Assembly (NCBI GenBank): GCA_937915785.1 | Contig: CALGGY010000043.1 | Location: forward strand, 1 to 33,169 | Origin: an uncultured Bacteroidales bacterium | Lineage (GTDB): Bacteria; Bacteroidota; Bacteroidia; Bacteroidales; P3 | Length of the DNA stretch: 33,169 nt | Reading direction: 5' to 3' | In this document: positions 22,733-32,500 of the stretch, in pieces | Position numbering within the stretch: the stretch's first letter is position 1 | How the letters are laid out: each line of letters begins with the position of its first letter | Translations under genes and position numbers: made by a program | Notes under the pieces: model-generated | Told to the model about the DNA's origin: nothing | The model's database searches: none | Seen by the model: only the letters and a program-made list of their open reading frames with translations

Positions 22733-24418
22733 ATGAACGACAACAAAGATATATGTGCATCTTTCCGCAATTCGGAAAAGATATATGTGGAATCGGATCG
22801 TTTTCCGATAAAAGTGGGAATGCGCCGTGTGCAGCTCACCGACACCGTAATTGACGGCAAACGGATACCCAACGGCAGCATCAACCTGTACGACACCAGC
22901 GGAGTTTTCACCGACCCCGCCGTGGAGATAGACATCCGCAAAGGCCTGCCGCGCCTGCGCGAAGAGTGGCACCGCACCGACGACAACGTGGAGCAGCTCG
23001 CGGCTTTCTCGTCGGAATACACCAACCGCCAGCTGGCCGACGAGTCGCTGAAGCCTTTCACCTTTCCGGTGGTGAACCTGCCCAAACGTGCCCTGAAAGG
23101 CAAACCGTTTACGCAGATGGCTCTGGCCAAGCAGGGCATCATCACGCCTGAGATGGAGTACGTGGCCATACGCGAGAACATGGGCCGCAAGGGTGGCGAC
23201 TCGTACATCACCGCCGAGTTTGTGCGCGACGAAATTGCCGCCGGACGCGCCACACTGCCCTGCAACCCCAACCACCCCGAAGCCGAACCCATGATTATCG
23301 GTTCCAAATTCCTTGTTAAGATAAACACCAACATAGGCAACTCCGCCCTCGGCTCCGACATCGAGAAAGAAGTGGAGAAAAGCGTGTGGTCGTCGCGATG
23401 GGGCGGCGACACCCTGATGGACCTCTCCACCGGCACACACATACACCAAACCCGCGAGTGGATTATACGCAACTGTCCGGTGCCTATGGGCTCGGTGCCT
23501 ATCTATCAGGCTCTTGAGAAAGTGAACGGCCGCGCCGAAGAGCTCACTTGGGAAATGTATCGCGACACGCTGATAGAGCAGTGCGAGCAGGGCGTGGACT
23601 ATTTCACCATACATGCCGGACTGTTGCTCGAACATCTGCCTTACGCCGCCGAGCGTCTCACTGGCATAGTGTCGCGCGGGGGCTCCATCATGGCCAAATG
23701 GATGAAAGACCACGGCGAGGAGAATTTCCTCTACACCCATTGGGACGACATCTGCGACATTCTGGCACAGTACGATGTGGCTGTTTCGATAGGCGACGGA
23801 CTGCGCCCCGGAAGCATACACGACGCCAACGACCGCGCCCAGTTCGGCGAGCTCAAAACCATGGGCGAGCTCTGTACCCGCGCTTGGCAAAAGGACGTGC
23901 AGGTGCTTATCGAAGGTCCCGGACATGTGCCCATGCACAAAATCAAGGAAAACATGGAACTCCAGATAGAGTGGTGCCACTCCGCCCCGTTCTACACCCT
24001 CGGTCCCCTTACCACCGACATAGCCCCCGGCTACGACCACATCACCTCGGCCATAGGCGCCGCCATGATAGGCTGGATGGGTACCGCCATGCTGTGCTAT
24101 GTTACTCCAAAAGAGCATCTTAGCCTTCCCGACAAGGAGGATGTGCGCAATGGCATTATGGCATACAAGATTGCCGCCCACGCCGCCGACATCGCCAAAG
24201 GGCACCCCGCAGCCATGGAACGCGACAACGCCCTGAGCAAGGCACGTTTCGATTTCCGCTGGAACGACCAGTTCAACCTGTCCATCGATCCCGAAAGGGC
24301 TATGGAGTATTTCGGAGCCGAACGTATCAAAAACACCCCCTTCTGCACCATGTGCGGACCCAACTTCTGCGCCATGCGCATATCACGCGAAGTGTCCGAC
24401 AAAGGCAAAGTGGAATGA
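22733..24418 (+). CDS. thiC: phosphomethylpyrimidine synthase ThiC
   Basis: 561 residues. ThiC is a radical-SAM enzyme converting aminoimidazole ribotide to the HMP-P pyrimidine of thiamine. The C-terminal cluster motif CTMCGPNFC (C538, C541, C546) is intact, as are GTHIHQTREWI, TIHAGLLLEHLP, SRGGSIMAKWM and GPGHVPMHKIKENM. The length is normal. There is a 193-bp gap before it and a 124-bp gap after it, so it may be transcribed separately or with long spacers. No THI-box riboswitch was found in the leader. Confidence 0.98.
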   Translation: MNDNKDICASFRNSEKIYVESDRFPIKVGMRRVQLTDTVIDGKRIPNGSINLYDTSGVFTDPAVEIDIRKGLPRLREEWHRTDDNVEQLAAFSSEYTNRQLADESLKPFTFPVVNLPKRALKGKPFTQMALAKQGIITPEMEYVAIRENMGRKGGDSYITAEFVRDEIAAGRATLPCNPNHPEAEPMIIGSKFLVKINTNIGNSALGSDIEKEVEKSVWSSRWGGDTLMDLSTGTHIHQTREWIIRNCPVPMGSVPIYQALEKVNGRAEELTWEMYRDTLIEQCEQGVDYFTIHAGLLLEHLPYAAERLTGIVSRGGSIMAKWMKDHGEENFLYTHWDDICDILAQYDVAVSIGDGLRPGSIHDANDRAQFGELKTMGELCTRAWQKDVQVLIEGPGHVPMHKIKENMELQIEWCHSAPFYTLGPLTTDIAPGYDHITSAIGAAMIGWMGTAMLCYVTPKEHLSLPDKEDVRNGIMAYKIAAHAADIAKGHPAAMERDNALSKARFDFRWNDQFNLSIDPERAMEYFGAERIKNTPFCTMCGPNFCAMRISREVSDKGKVE

Positions 24419-24542
24419 AACCAATGAACAACAAAGCAACAATTTATTTGTAATGATTTAAAACAACGAAAAACACTAAAAGAATTGCAATATTTGTTTT
24501 TTTGTTTTTTTAGTTGTTCTTAATGTTCTGATTGTTAATAAA

Positions 24543-25652
24543 ATGGAATTCTACGATACTATCAAGGATCTGAACTGGGACGAGGTAACCCGGTCCATCT
24601 ACTCCAAAACCGACCGCGACGTGCAGCGGGCCCTGAGCAAAGAGGCGCTTTCGCTCGAAGATTTCAAAGCCCTTATCTCGCCCGCCGCCGAGCCTTACCT
24701 CGAAACCATGGCGGTGATGAGCCGCAGCCTTACGCAGAAACGTTTCGGCAAGGTGATGCAATTTTACATACCAATGTACCTGAGCAACGCCTGCAGCAAC
24801 CACTGCATTTACTGCGGTTTTAACCACAACAACGAAATTGCCCGCAAAACCCTGACCGACAGCGAGATAATGGATGAGATTGCCGTTATCAAAGGCATGG
24901 GCTACGACAATGTTTTGCTGCTTACCGGCGAATATCCGCGCTATGTGGGCGCCGACTACATCGAACATGCCATAAATTTGTGCCGTCCGCATTTTTCGGC
25001 CATCAATTTGGAGGTGTATCCCATGAAAGTGGCCGAATACGAACGCATGGCCAAGGCGGGGGCCAACACCCTGTACGTGTATCAGGAGACGTTCAACGAA
25101 AAGCGATACAAGGTGTATCACCCCAAGGGCATGAAATCGAACTACCGCTGGCGTCTGGGCACCCCCGAGCGCGCCGCGCAGGCCGAACTGCACAAAATAG
25201 GCATGGGAGCGCTGATAGGTCTTGAGGAGTGGCGCACCGAGATGGTGTTTCTGGCTATGCATCTGAGGTTTATGACCAAAAACTACTGGCAGCAGAAATA
25301 TTGCGTGTCGTTTCCGAGGATGCGTCCCGCCGCCGGAGGCTACCAGCCGTCGTTTTTGATGAGCGAAAGGCAGTTTGCGCAAACGCTGTGGGCCTTCCGC
25401 ATTTTCGACCACGACGTGGAAATAGCCATGTCCACCCGCGAAACGCCCAACATGCGCGACCATTTTGTAACCCTCGGCGTTACGTCGATAAGCGCAGGCT
25501 CCAAGACCGACCCGGGCGGATATGCCCACCCAAACACCAATCTGGAACAGTTCCACATCAACGACGACCGCACGCCACAGCAGATGGAAGCCATGGTACG
25601 CGCACAAGGCTACGACGTTATCTACAAGGACTGGGACCGGGGGCTGAATTGA
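24543..25652 (+). CDS. thiH: 2-iminoacetate synthase ThiH
   Basis: 369 residues. ThiH is a radical-SAM enzyme that splits tyrosine to give dehydroglycine for the thiazole ring. The cluster motif CSNHCIYC (C84, C88, C91) follows the usual FYIPMYLSN block. The later blocks ETFNEKRYKVYHPKGMKSNY and FPRMRPAAGGYQP are typical. With ThiG it makes the anaerobic thiazole branch, as expected for an anaerobe. The stop is followed by a long degenerate heptamer array. Confidence 0.97.
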   Translation: MEFYDTIKDLNWDEVTRSIYSKTDRDVQRALSKEALSLEDFKALISPAAEPYLETMAVMSRSLTQKRFGKVMQFYIPMYLSNACSNHCIYCGFNHNNEIARKTLTDSEIMDEIAVIKGMGYDNVLLLTGEYPRYVGADYIEHAINLCRPHFSAINLEVYPMKVAEYERMAKAGANTLYVYQETFNEKRYKVYHPKGMKSNYRWRLGTPERAAQAELHKIGMGALIGLEEWRTEMVFLAMHLRFMTKNYWQQKYCVSFPRMRPAAGGYQPSFLMSERQFAQTLWAFRIFDHDVEIAMSTRETPNMRDHFVTLGVTSISAGSKTDPGGYAHPNTNLEQFHINDDRTPQQMEAMVRAQGYDVIYKDWDRGLN

Positions 25653-25660
25653 ATTAGTCA

Positions 25661-25745
25661 TTAATAATTAAGAGTTAAGGATTTAGAATTAGGAGTGAGG
25701 ATTTAGAAGTGAGAGTTCGAAATTGACAATGGACGATGTACGATG
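25661..25745 (+). repeat. degenerate 7-bp array after thiH
   Basis: From 25661 units read TTAATAA, TTAAGAG, TTAAGGA, TTTAGAA, TTAGGAG, TGAGGAT, TTAGAAG, then drift to TGACAAT/GGACGATG-type units. It therefore joins the GAGTT-type and ACAATGG-type arrays seen elsewhere, in sense orientation. Confidence 0.7.
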
Positions 25746-25810
25746 AACAATGTACGGTTCCACTTCCAACACTGCTCACAGTTCACTGCTCATTAATTCA
25801 ACAAAAATCG

Positions 25811-25818
25811 TATATTTG
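25811..25818 (+). promoter_or_regulatory. promoter -7 element of the helicase-methylase locus
   Basis: TATATTTG matches TAnnTTTG, 70 bp before the ATG of the truncated gene at 25888. No clear -33 box is visible. Confidence 0.5.
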
Positions 25819-25887
25819 CACACGTAAAAACAGCGAAAACAACATAAAACAAAGTAAGACCGAAAGATAATATAACCGAGACACGTC

Positions 25888-26052
25888 ATGAGCGCGAACT
25901 TATTCACCAACCGGAACGGGAACACCCTCATCAAAGAGTTTGAGGGCACGTTGGCCAACAACCCACAAATCAAGAACCTTGACGCCGTGGTGGGTTTCCT
26001 CCGGGCATCGGGCTATTTCTCGCTATACAAAGAATATACTAACGTGCATTAA
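25888..26052 (+). pseudogene. N-terminal stump of a PLD-helicase gene
   Basis: A 54-codon frame starting MSANLFTNRNGNTLIKEFEG and ending with a stop at 26050. The text up to LDAVVGFLRASGYFSL matches the usual start of PLD-domain helicases (NTL..F.G......DA.VGFFR.SGYF..). It stops where the PLD domain should continue, and 7 nt later the next gene begins with its own, different PLD-type N-terminus. The stump therefore appears to be the remnant of another gene of the same class, kept with its promoter. It is in another frame from the downstream gene (172 nt between the two starts), so one frameshift does not join them. It could still be translated as a leader peptide. Confidence 0.7.
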
Positions 26053-26059
26053 GATTATT

Positions 26060-29000
26060 ATGACCAACACCCTCATCGACAATTCCACCCTTCAGCTCTC
26101 AATGGTGCAGACGCTGAAAGATTGTTTTTCGCAACCCGACATCGACACTGTGCGCATTGCCACCGGATATTGGGACTTGCCTGGTTTGGCTCTGCTGACC
26201 GGCGAAATCAAAACTTTCCTGCAACGCGAAAACACTAGGCTGCTCTTCCTTATCGGCAAAGACCCATACGTATATGTTTCGCAGGTCAGGAACCCCAAGT
26301 ATAAAGACATGAACTATCCTGCCGATTTCATTCGTACAGATTTGTGCGAGTTGGAGCCGAAGGAAGAGTTTGAGAATGCCGTGCGTCTTCTTTTGGACTT
26401 CTGTACAGAGGGTGATGATTCCAAGATTCAAATACGCATCTTCCGAAAGAATGAAGAGGATGAAACCCAATTCCTTCATTCCAAATGCTACATATTTGAT
26501 GGACTGAATGCCGGCAAGGGCTACGGCTTGATAGGCAGTTCCAACTTTACGCAGAAAGGTTTGCAAGGCAATGCCGAACTCAATTATTTGGAAACGGACG
26601 TAACAAAGGTGCTGTCAACGACACCTATACCGAATCACAAGACCCATGTTCAATGGTTCGATGAGAAGTGGAACATCTCTGAGCCGTGGAACAAGGAGTT
26701 TTTGGAGCAGGTCTTGAAACAAGCACCTATAACAAAGAAAGTAGAGGAAGATAAGAAAGCTAAAGATGAGCCGTTCAGCCCATACGAGCTGTATATCAAA
26801 CTGCTGCAAATCAAGTTTGGTGATATTGTAGATAAATCGCTCGGACAGCAGATTGAAACCTATCTGCCAACAAACATCCACAAATTGGACTACCAGATTG
26901 AAGCCGTAAAGAGGTGCATCGGCATCATGCACGAACACGGCGGCTTTATGCTTGCCGATGTGGTTGGTCTTGGCAAGACGATTATAGGAGCGCTCATCAT
27001 CAAGCGTTTCTTGTCTGTGCCAGAAGATGATGGACGGGAGCGTAAAGTGCTGGTCATCACACCTCCAGCCATTCAGTCGGGTTGGAAGAAGACCATTGCC
27101 ATGTTCGACAAAGACTCTGACGAGAAGATTGCGCCATACATAGACTTCATCACGACTGGACGCATCGGCAATGTTGCCGAAGATGAAGGTTGGGAAGATG
27201 ACGATGATGACAGCGGCGACAGTGGCGAATTTGGTGGTACGCTGCAAGAGAAAAATTATGGATTCATTGTCATTGACGAAAGCCATAAGTTCCGTAACAG
27301 TGCCACATTGATGTACCAATCACTTGACGACCTGATACAGAAAATCGGTTCTAACACAGGGGTTTATCCATACGTTGGCCTTCTTTCTGCCACACCGCAA
27401 AACAACCGGCCAAACGACTTGAAGAATCAGATTTACCTCTTTGAGCGCAACCATAACGACAGCACATTGAAGAAGGCTGAAAGCGGCAATATCGAAAAGT
27501 TCTTTGCTGATGTCAATCGAGAATATGAACTGCTGATAGACAGGAGCAATGATATTCCGACAGATGAACGTAGGCAACGTCTGGATACTGTTTCAAAGCG
27601 GTTGCGCGACTGCGTGTTAAGTGATATTCTGGAACGACGCACAAGAACAGACGTGGAGAAATATTACAAAGATGATATGGAGTCGCAAGGTCTGGTATTC
27701 CCGAAAATTGTCGGGCCTAACAACCTTGACTATATCATGGACGACGAGTTGGCACAGCTTTTCTCCGACACCATGACTATCATTGCTCCTACGGAAGAGG
27801 AAAAGCTTCAGACTGACGAGTGGCTAAGGTATTTCCGTTATCGTGCTATCGAATATTTTGTCGACCCTGCCAACGAAAGGAAACATACAGGACGAGGCAA
27901 CCGTGGGGTCAGTGACGTGGCGAAGCAGCTTGCCACCATCATGCAGATGCTTCTTGTGAAGCGTCTGGAAAGTTCGTTCACGGCTTTCACCCAATCTCTG
28001 TTGAATCTGCGTCGTTACACAGAGAACATGATTAAGATGTGGGAGAACGACACCATATTCGTTTGCCCGCAAATTGATGTGAACAAAGAACTCGACTACG
28101 AGGCAAAAACTGAAAAAAGTGGCAAGCGTGTTTCGTTCAATGATTGTGTGGAAGACATTAGGGCCAAGATAAAGAAACTGACGGAACAAGGCCGTAACGA
28201 GAAAGGACAGAATGCCGAATATCAGCGCAAAGACTTCAAGGAGGAATACTACATTCAACTGAAAGAGGACTATCGCCTTATCTCCAACCTTTATGACCGC
28301 TGGGCAAGGAACACACAGGACCCGAAGTTTGATGCCTTCAAGGAAAACCTCAAGCCGGAACTGTTTAATCCACAAAAGAACACTTCCGGGAAACTGGTCA
28401 TCTTCTCGGAAGCCATCGATACCGTACAATCGCTTGCAAGAGCGGTGAAGGCAAAGGGTTACAAGGCACTTGTTATAACTGCTGCCAATCGTGACGAGAT
28501 GGAACACACGATTGAAGAGAACTTTGATGCCAATTACGAAGGAGAATGGAAAGATGACTACAACGTCATCATCACTACAGAGGTACTTGCTGAAGGCGTT
28601 AACCTCCATCGTGCCAATGTCATTCTGAACTATGACACGCCATGGAATTCCACCCGTCTGATGCAGCGTATTGGCCGTGTAAACCGTATCGGCAGTAAGG
28701 AGCCATTTGTCTATGTCTATAACTTCATGCCAAGTGCCCAAGGTGACGCACAGATACAGCTGGTTCGCAAGGCGCATACCAAGTTGCAATCCTTCCACGT
28801 CCTTTTTGGCGAGGACAGCAAAATATTCTCTGAAGAGGAAAGCGTAGTGCATTACGACATTGCCAAGGCCGTTGACGGCGAGGAATCGCCCTTGCAGAAG
28901 TATGTATTTGAGTTGAAACAATACAAAGAAGCTCACCCGGAACGTTATCTGCAAATAGAACAAGCCTATGATGACTGGCAGATGGCACAGGCTGCAAGCG

Positions 29001-29521
29001 GCACGGCATATTTCATCGTAAAAGCTCCACGCTCTGCAAGGCTTGCCATCAGGATAGATGCAGAAGGAAATGCCCAGATTATTTCCCTGCTTGAACTGCT
29101 TGAAGATATGCGTGTGGATGAAAACGCCAAACGTGTTTCATTGCCAGAAAACTGGCAGCAGCTGTCGGCAGATGCCATTAAGAATTATAACCAATACTTT
29201 GTCCGCATCAACAAGTCAAGGGCTGGCGACAAGGCTACAGCTGCCAAAGAGATGTTGGTGAAGATTAACAGCACGCCCGGCTTGTCACGTCAATCCAAGG
29301 ATTTGCTGAAAAATGCCCGTAAATTGGTTGACCGTGGCAGCTTCGATATTATCAAGAAGGTATTGGCTATTGGCAAGGAAATAGAAGAGCGGGAGTCACG
29401 CCTGTTTGCCATAGAGCAACAAGACATTGACGAGATTCTGGAGCGGGAAATCGGCAAGCTCGTTGCCCATGTGGAAAGCAAGCAAGGCGAAGCATCAATA
29501 GTATTAGGAACTATCAAGTAA
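26060..29521 (+). CDS. PLD-nuclease/SNF2-type helicase fusion, probable restriction subunit
   Basis: 1153 residues. The ATG at 26060 is chosen because the upstream open part (to 25940) reads the stump out of frame. An N-terminal phospholipase D-type nuclease carries one full HKD motif (H140, K142, D147) and GSSN (159-162); single-HKD nucleases usually act as dimers. The SF2/SNF2 core follows: motif I GLGKT (K306), DESH (406-409), SAT (443-445), motif V TEVLAEGVNLH and motif VI QRIGRVNRIG (from 869). A very acidic insert (about 373-392) lies between motifs Ia and II. The C-terminal 250 residues are helical and unassigned. A methylase gene starts 12 nt after its stop. The likely role is ATP-driven cleavage of unmodified DNA (inference). 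Codon use is less C-ending than in the host genes. Confidence 0.88.
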   Translation: MTNTLIDNSTLQLSMVQTLKDCFSQPDIDTVRIATGYWDLPGLALLTGEIKTFLQRENTRLLFLIGKDPYVYVSQVRNPKYKDMNYPADFIRTDLCELEPKEEFENAVRLLLDFCTEGDDSKIQIRIFRKNEEDETQFLHSKCYIFDGLNAGKGYGLIGSSNFTQKGLQGNAELNYLETDVTKVLSTTPIPNHKTHVQWFDEKWNISEPWNKEFLEQVLKQAPITKKVEEDKKAKDEPFSPYELYIKLLQIKFGDIVDKSLGQQIETYLPTNIHKLDYQIEAVKRCIGIMHEHGGFMLADVVGLGKTIIGALIIKRFLSVPEDDGRERKVLVITPPAIQSGWKKTIAMFDKDSDEKIAPYIDFITTGRIGNVAEDEGWEDDDDDSGDSGEFGGTLQEKNYGFIVIDESHKFRNSATLMYQSLDDLIQKIGSNTGVYPYVGLLSATPQNNRPNDLKNQIYLFERNHNDSTLKKAESGNIEKFFADVNREYELLIDRSNDIPTDERRQRLDTVSKRLRDCVLSDILERRTRTDVEKYYKDDMESQGLVFPKIVGPNNLDYIMDDELAQLFSDTMTIIAPTEEEKLQTDEWLRYFRYRAIEYFVDPANERKHTGRGNRGVSDVAKQLATIMQMLLVKRLESSFTAFTQSLLNLRRYTENMIKMWENDTIFVCPQIDVNKELDYEAKTEKSGKRVSFNDCVEDIRAKIKKLTEQGRNEKGQNAEYQRKDFKEEYYIQLKEDYRLISNLYDRWARNTQDPKFDAFKENLKPELFNPQKNTSGKLVIFSEAIDTVQSLARAVKAKGYKALVITAANRDEMEHTIEENFDANYEGEWKDDYNVIITTEVLAEGVNLHRANVILNYDTPWNSTRLMQRIGRVNRIGSKEPFVYVYNFMPSAQGDAQIQLVRKAHTKLQSFHVLFGEDSKIFSEEESVVHYDIAKAVDGEESPLQKYVFELKQYKEAHPERYLQIEQAYDDWQMAQAASGTAYFIVKAPRSARLAIRIDAEGNAQIISLLELLEDMRVDENAKRVSLPENWQQLSADAIKNYNQYFVRINKSRAGDKATAAKEMLVKINSTPGLSRQSKDLLKNARKLVDRGSFDIIKKVLAIGKEIEERESRLFAIEQQDIDEILEREIGKLVAHVESKQGEASIVLGTIK

Positions 29522-29532
29522 GAAACAACCCA

Positions 29533-32500
29533 ATGAATAAAGAGTCATTAAAAGAGTATCTGAGCAGCCGTTATCAAGGCTGGAGTTCGTTCCTCAAAAA
29601 CGTCATTTTCCCCATTTTCGGCGAAGATGACTTTGAGGATGGTTATGAGGCGGAACTTTTGGACAGTCAGCCGGAACGAAAACAATTAGCAGAAGCCACG
29701 GGAATACGCAGCATCAAGCAAGTCGGAATGATGTATGTGGGCGTTGAGCCATTGCAGATTTTCGACGTGACTGTTAGCGACCGTGTTTTGATGGAGCGCA
29801 ACCGTGTGAACATACAGCGGCTCATTCGTGCTGTCATGGACCAGTTCTCCTGTGCCTTCATGCTGTTCCATTATGAGGACGACACTCGTTGGGACTGGCG
29901 ATTCACCTATTGCCGAAAAAGTGGCAACAAGGAAGAGTCCACCGACAGCAAACGCTACACGTTCCTGCTTGGTCCCGGCCAGTCGTGCCGCACGGCAACT
30001 GACAACTTCATGGCTCTATACGACAAAAGGGCTTCTCTTGAAATAAAAGACATTGAAGAGGCGTTCAATGTTGAAGCCCTTTCAAAGGAGTTCTTCGAAA
30101 AATACAAAGCTCAGTATGAGGCTTTTGTCAATTACATGGTTGACCCTGCCAATGGAATGCGCCAGGACTTCATCGATACGGACTTTGACCATACCGGTAT
30201 GGCAGCAGACAAGATTCGCGACCGTGAGGAAAAGCCCATTCGCGACTATGTGAAGAAACTCCTTGGCCGCATTGTGTTCCTGCACTTCCTCCAGAAGAAG
30301 GGCTGGCTTGGCGTTCCTGCCGGCAAGCAGTGGGGCGAGGGCGACCGCGACTTTATGCTGAAGCTTTTCAAGAATGCAACAGAACGTCAGAAAGAGAACT
30401 TCCTTGACGACATATTGGAAGACTTGTTTGCGGAAGGCTTGGACCGCAACCGTTCAGACAAGGGCGACCTCTATGACACAGAGGTTAACGGCATCGGCAA
30501 ATGCCGCATACCCTATCTGAATGGAGGACTGTTTGAGCGCGACGACCTTGACAAAAAAACAGTCCATTTCCCCGCCAGCTATTTTGACAGTCTGCTCACG
30601 ATGCTCTCGCAGTACAACTTCACCATCGACGAGAACGACCCGAACGATGCAGAAGTAGGCGTTGACCCGGAAATGTTGGGACGTATCTTTGAGAACCTGT
30701 TGGAGGACAACAAGGACAAGGGCGCATTCTACACACCGAAGGAGATTGTGCAGTATATGTGCCGCGAAAGCCTGATAGCCTATCTGCAAACAGACCAGAA
30801 AGAAGAAGACAAGGAGCGTATTCGCCAGTTCGTCACCACCCACGATGCGGAAGTACTTGGTGGTTTAAAGGAGGAGATAGACCAAAAGCTCATTGACGTG
30901 AAGATATGCGACCCAGCCATTGGTTCCGGGGCCTTCCCAATGGGATTGCTGCGTGAGTTATTCTTCTGTCGTTCAGCTATTGAGCCAAACATTGTGGAAA
31001 ATGCAGCCAACATAAAACGTCACATCATCCAGAATAACATCTATGGTGTTGACATAGAACGCGGTGCGGTCGATATTGCCCGCCTGCGCTTCTGGCTCTC
31101 ATTGATTGTGGACGAGAAGTCGCCGGAGGCACTGCCTAACCTTGATTTCAAGATTATGCAGGGCAATTCCCTTCTGGAGCAGTATAAGGGAGCCGACCTT
31201 TCAACGATGACGGAAAAGAAGGTAGGTGCGGGACAAGGTATTACTATCTTCGATAACATGTTGGATGTTTATCGCAAGAACCTACGCGATAAACTTGCAG
31301 AATACTACGCTTGCCCAGAGCATGATAAGAAGGTGCAGTTGAGAAAGGGCATCGCAGATATTGTGAAGCAGGAACTAAGCGAGCAGGGTATCAATATTGA
31401 CTTTGGTGATATTGATATGTCTGCCAACAGCCAATTCTTCCTTTGGCATACTTGGTTCCACGATGTTTTCTCACGACCCTCAAAAGAGGGCTTCGATATT
31501 GTCATTGGCAATCCGCCGTATGTATCTTCAAAGGAACTTAAAAGCGAAGATAAAGCATTGTATAAACAATATTTTGTAACAGCCAACAATCAAATGGATC
31601 TATATGCACTCTTTATAGAGTTAGCATCAAAACTATTAAAACCTAATGCAGTATCTTCGTATATTGTTCCGGATTCCTTAATAGGCAGGAGCAATTTTGC
31701 AACTACAAGACAATTACTTATCTGTAATAATACCATACTCAACTGGGTACATCTCAACAAGGTATTTGAAAGTGCAAATGTTGCAAGTGTAATCTATGTG
31801 TTCAAAAACAACATACTCCCGGATTATTCCTTTATATATGTTAAAGCAGATAATGTGAGAAATTGGAAGAACGATGTAGCAGAGAGTGTGGAGATAAAAA
31901 AGAGCATTGTTGATAGAACAGAAAATTATAAGGTAAATTTTTCATCGGATATTGAGAACTCACTGATGTTCAAAATCAATGATAATGAACGATTGCAGTC
32001 TATTATGATAATGTGGAGAGGTGAGGAAATGGGTAGGCGTTCCACTGCAATCAGCGAGACTCAAAGCCGAAATACTTTGCCCTTATTAGCAGGTGACAAT
32101 GTGCATAGATACGAACCTGTTGATTGGTCTCGCTTTATAGATAAAAGCAATGTGTGTAAATCAAATTATGCTAAACCAAAGTTGCTAATCCGGCAATTAG
32201 GCACATGCATCAATGCTACACTCGACATAGAAGGCTGTATTACCTTGCAATCTATATACAATTTGGCATTAGAAAATGATGATGTTGCGTTTCTCAAATA
32301 TGTGTTGGGTCTTCTCAACTCCAAGTTATATGACTTCATCTATTCAAAAGCATCAGGAGACAAGCAAACATTTCAGCGTATAATTTTAGAGAATATAAAA
32401 CAATTGCCTATTCCAAAATCAGACTCTAACCAGCGTAGAAGTATTACAACTTTGGTAGACACCATTCTTGCGAAGAAGCGTCAGGATGCGCAAGCCGACA

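Noticed and set aside
22493..24205. Long minus-strand open frame of 570 codons
   Set aside because: It lies antisense to thiC, which has intact motifs. The translation is His/Val/Gly-rich without domain features.
25940..26059. 40-codon extension of the helicase frame upstream of 26060
   Set aside because: It reads the stump gene out of frame and contains no PLD-like sequence; ATG 26060 opens a sensible N-terminus.
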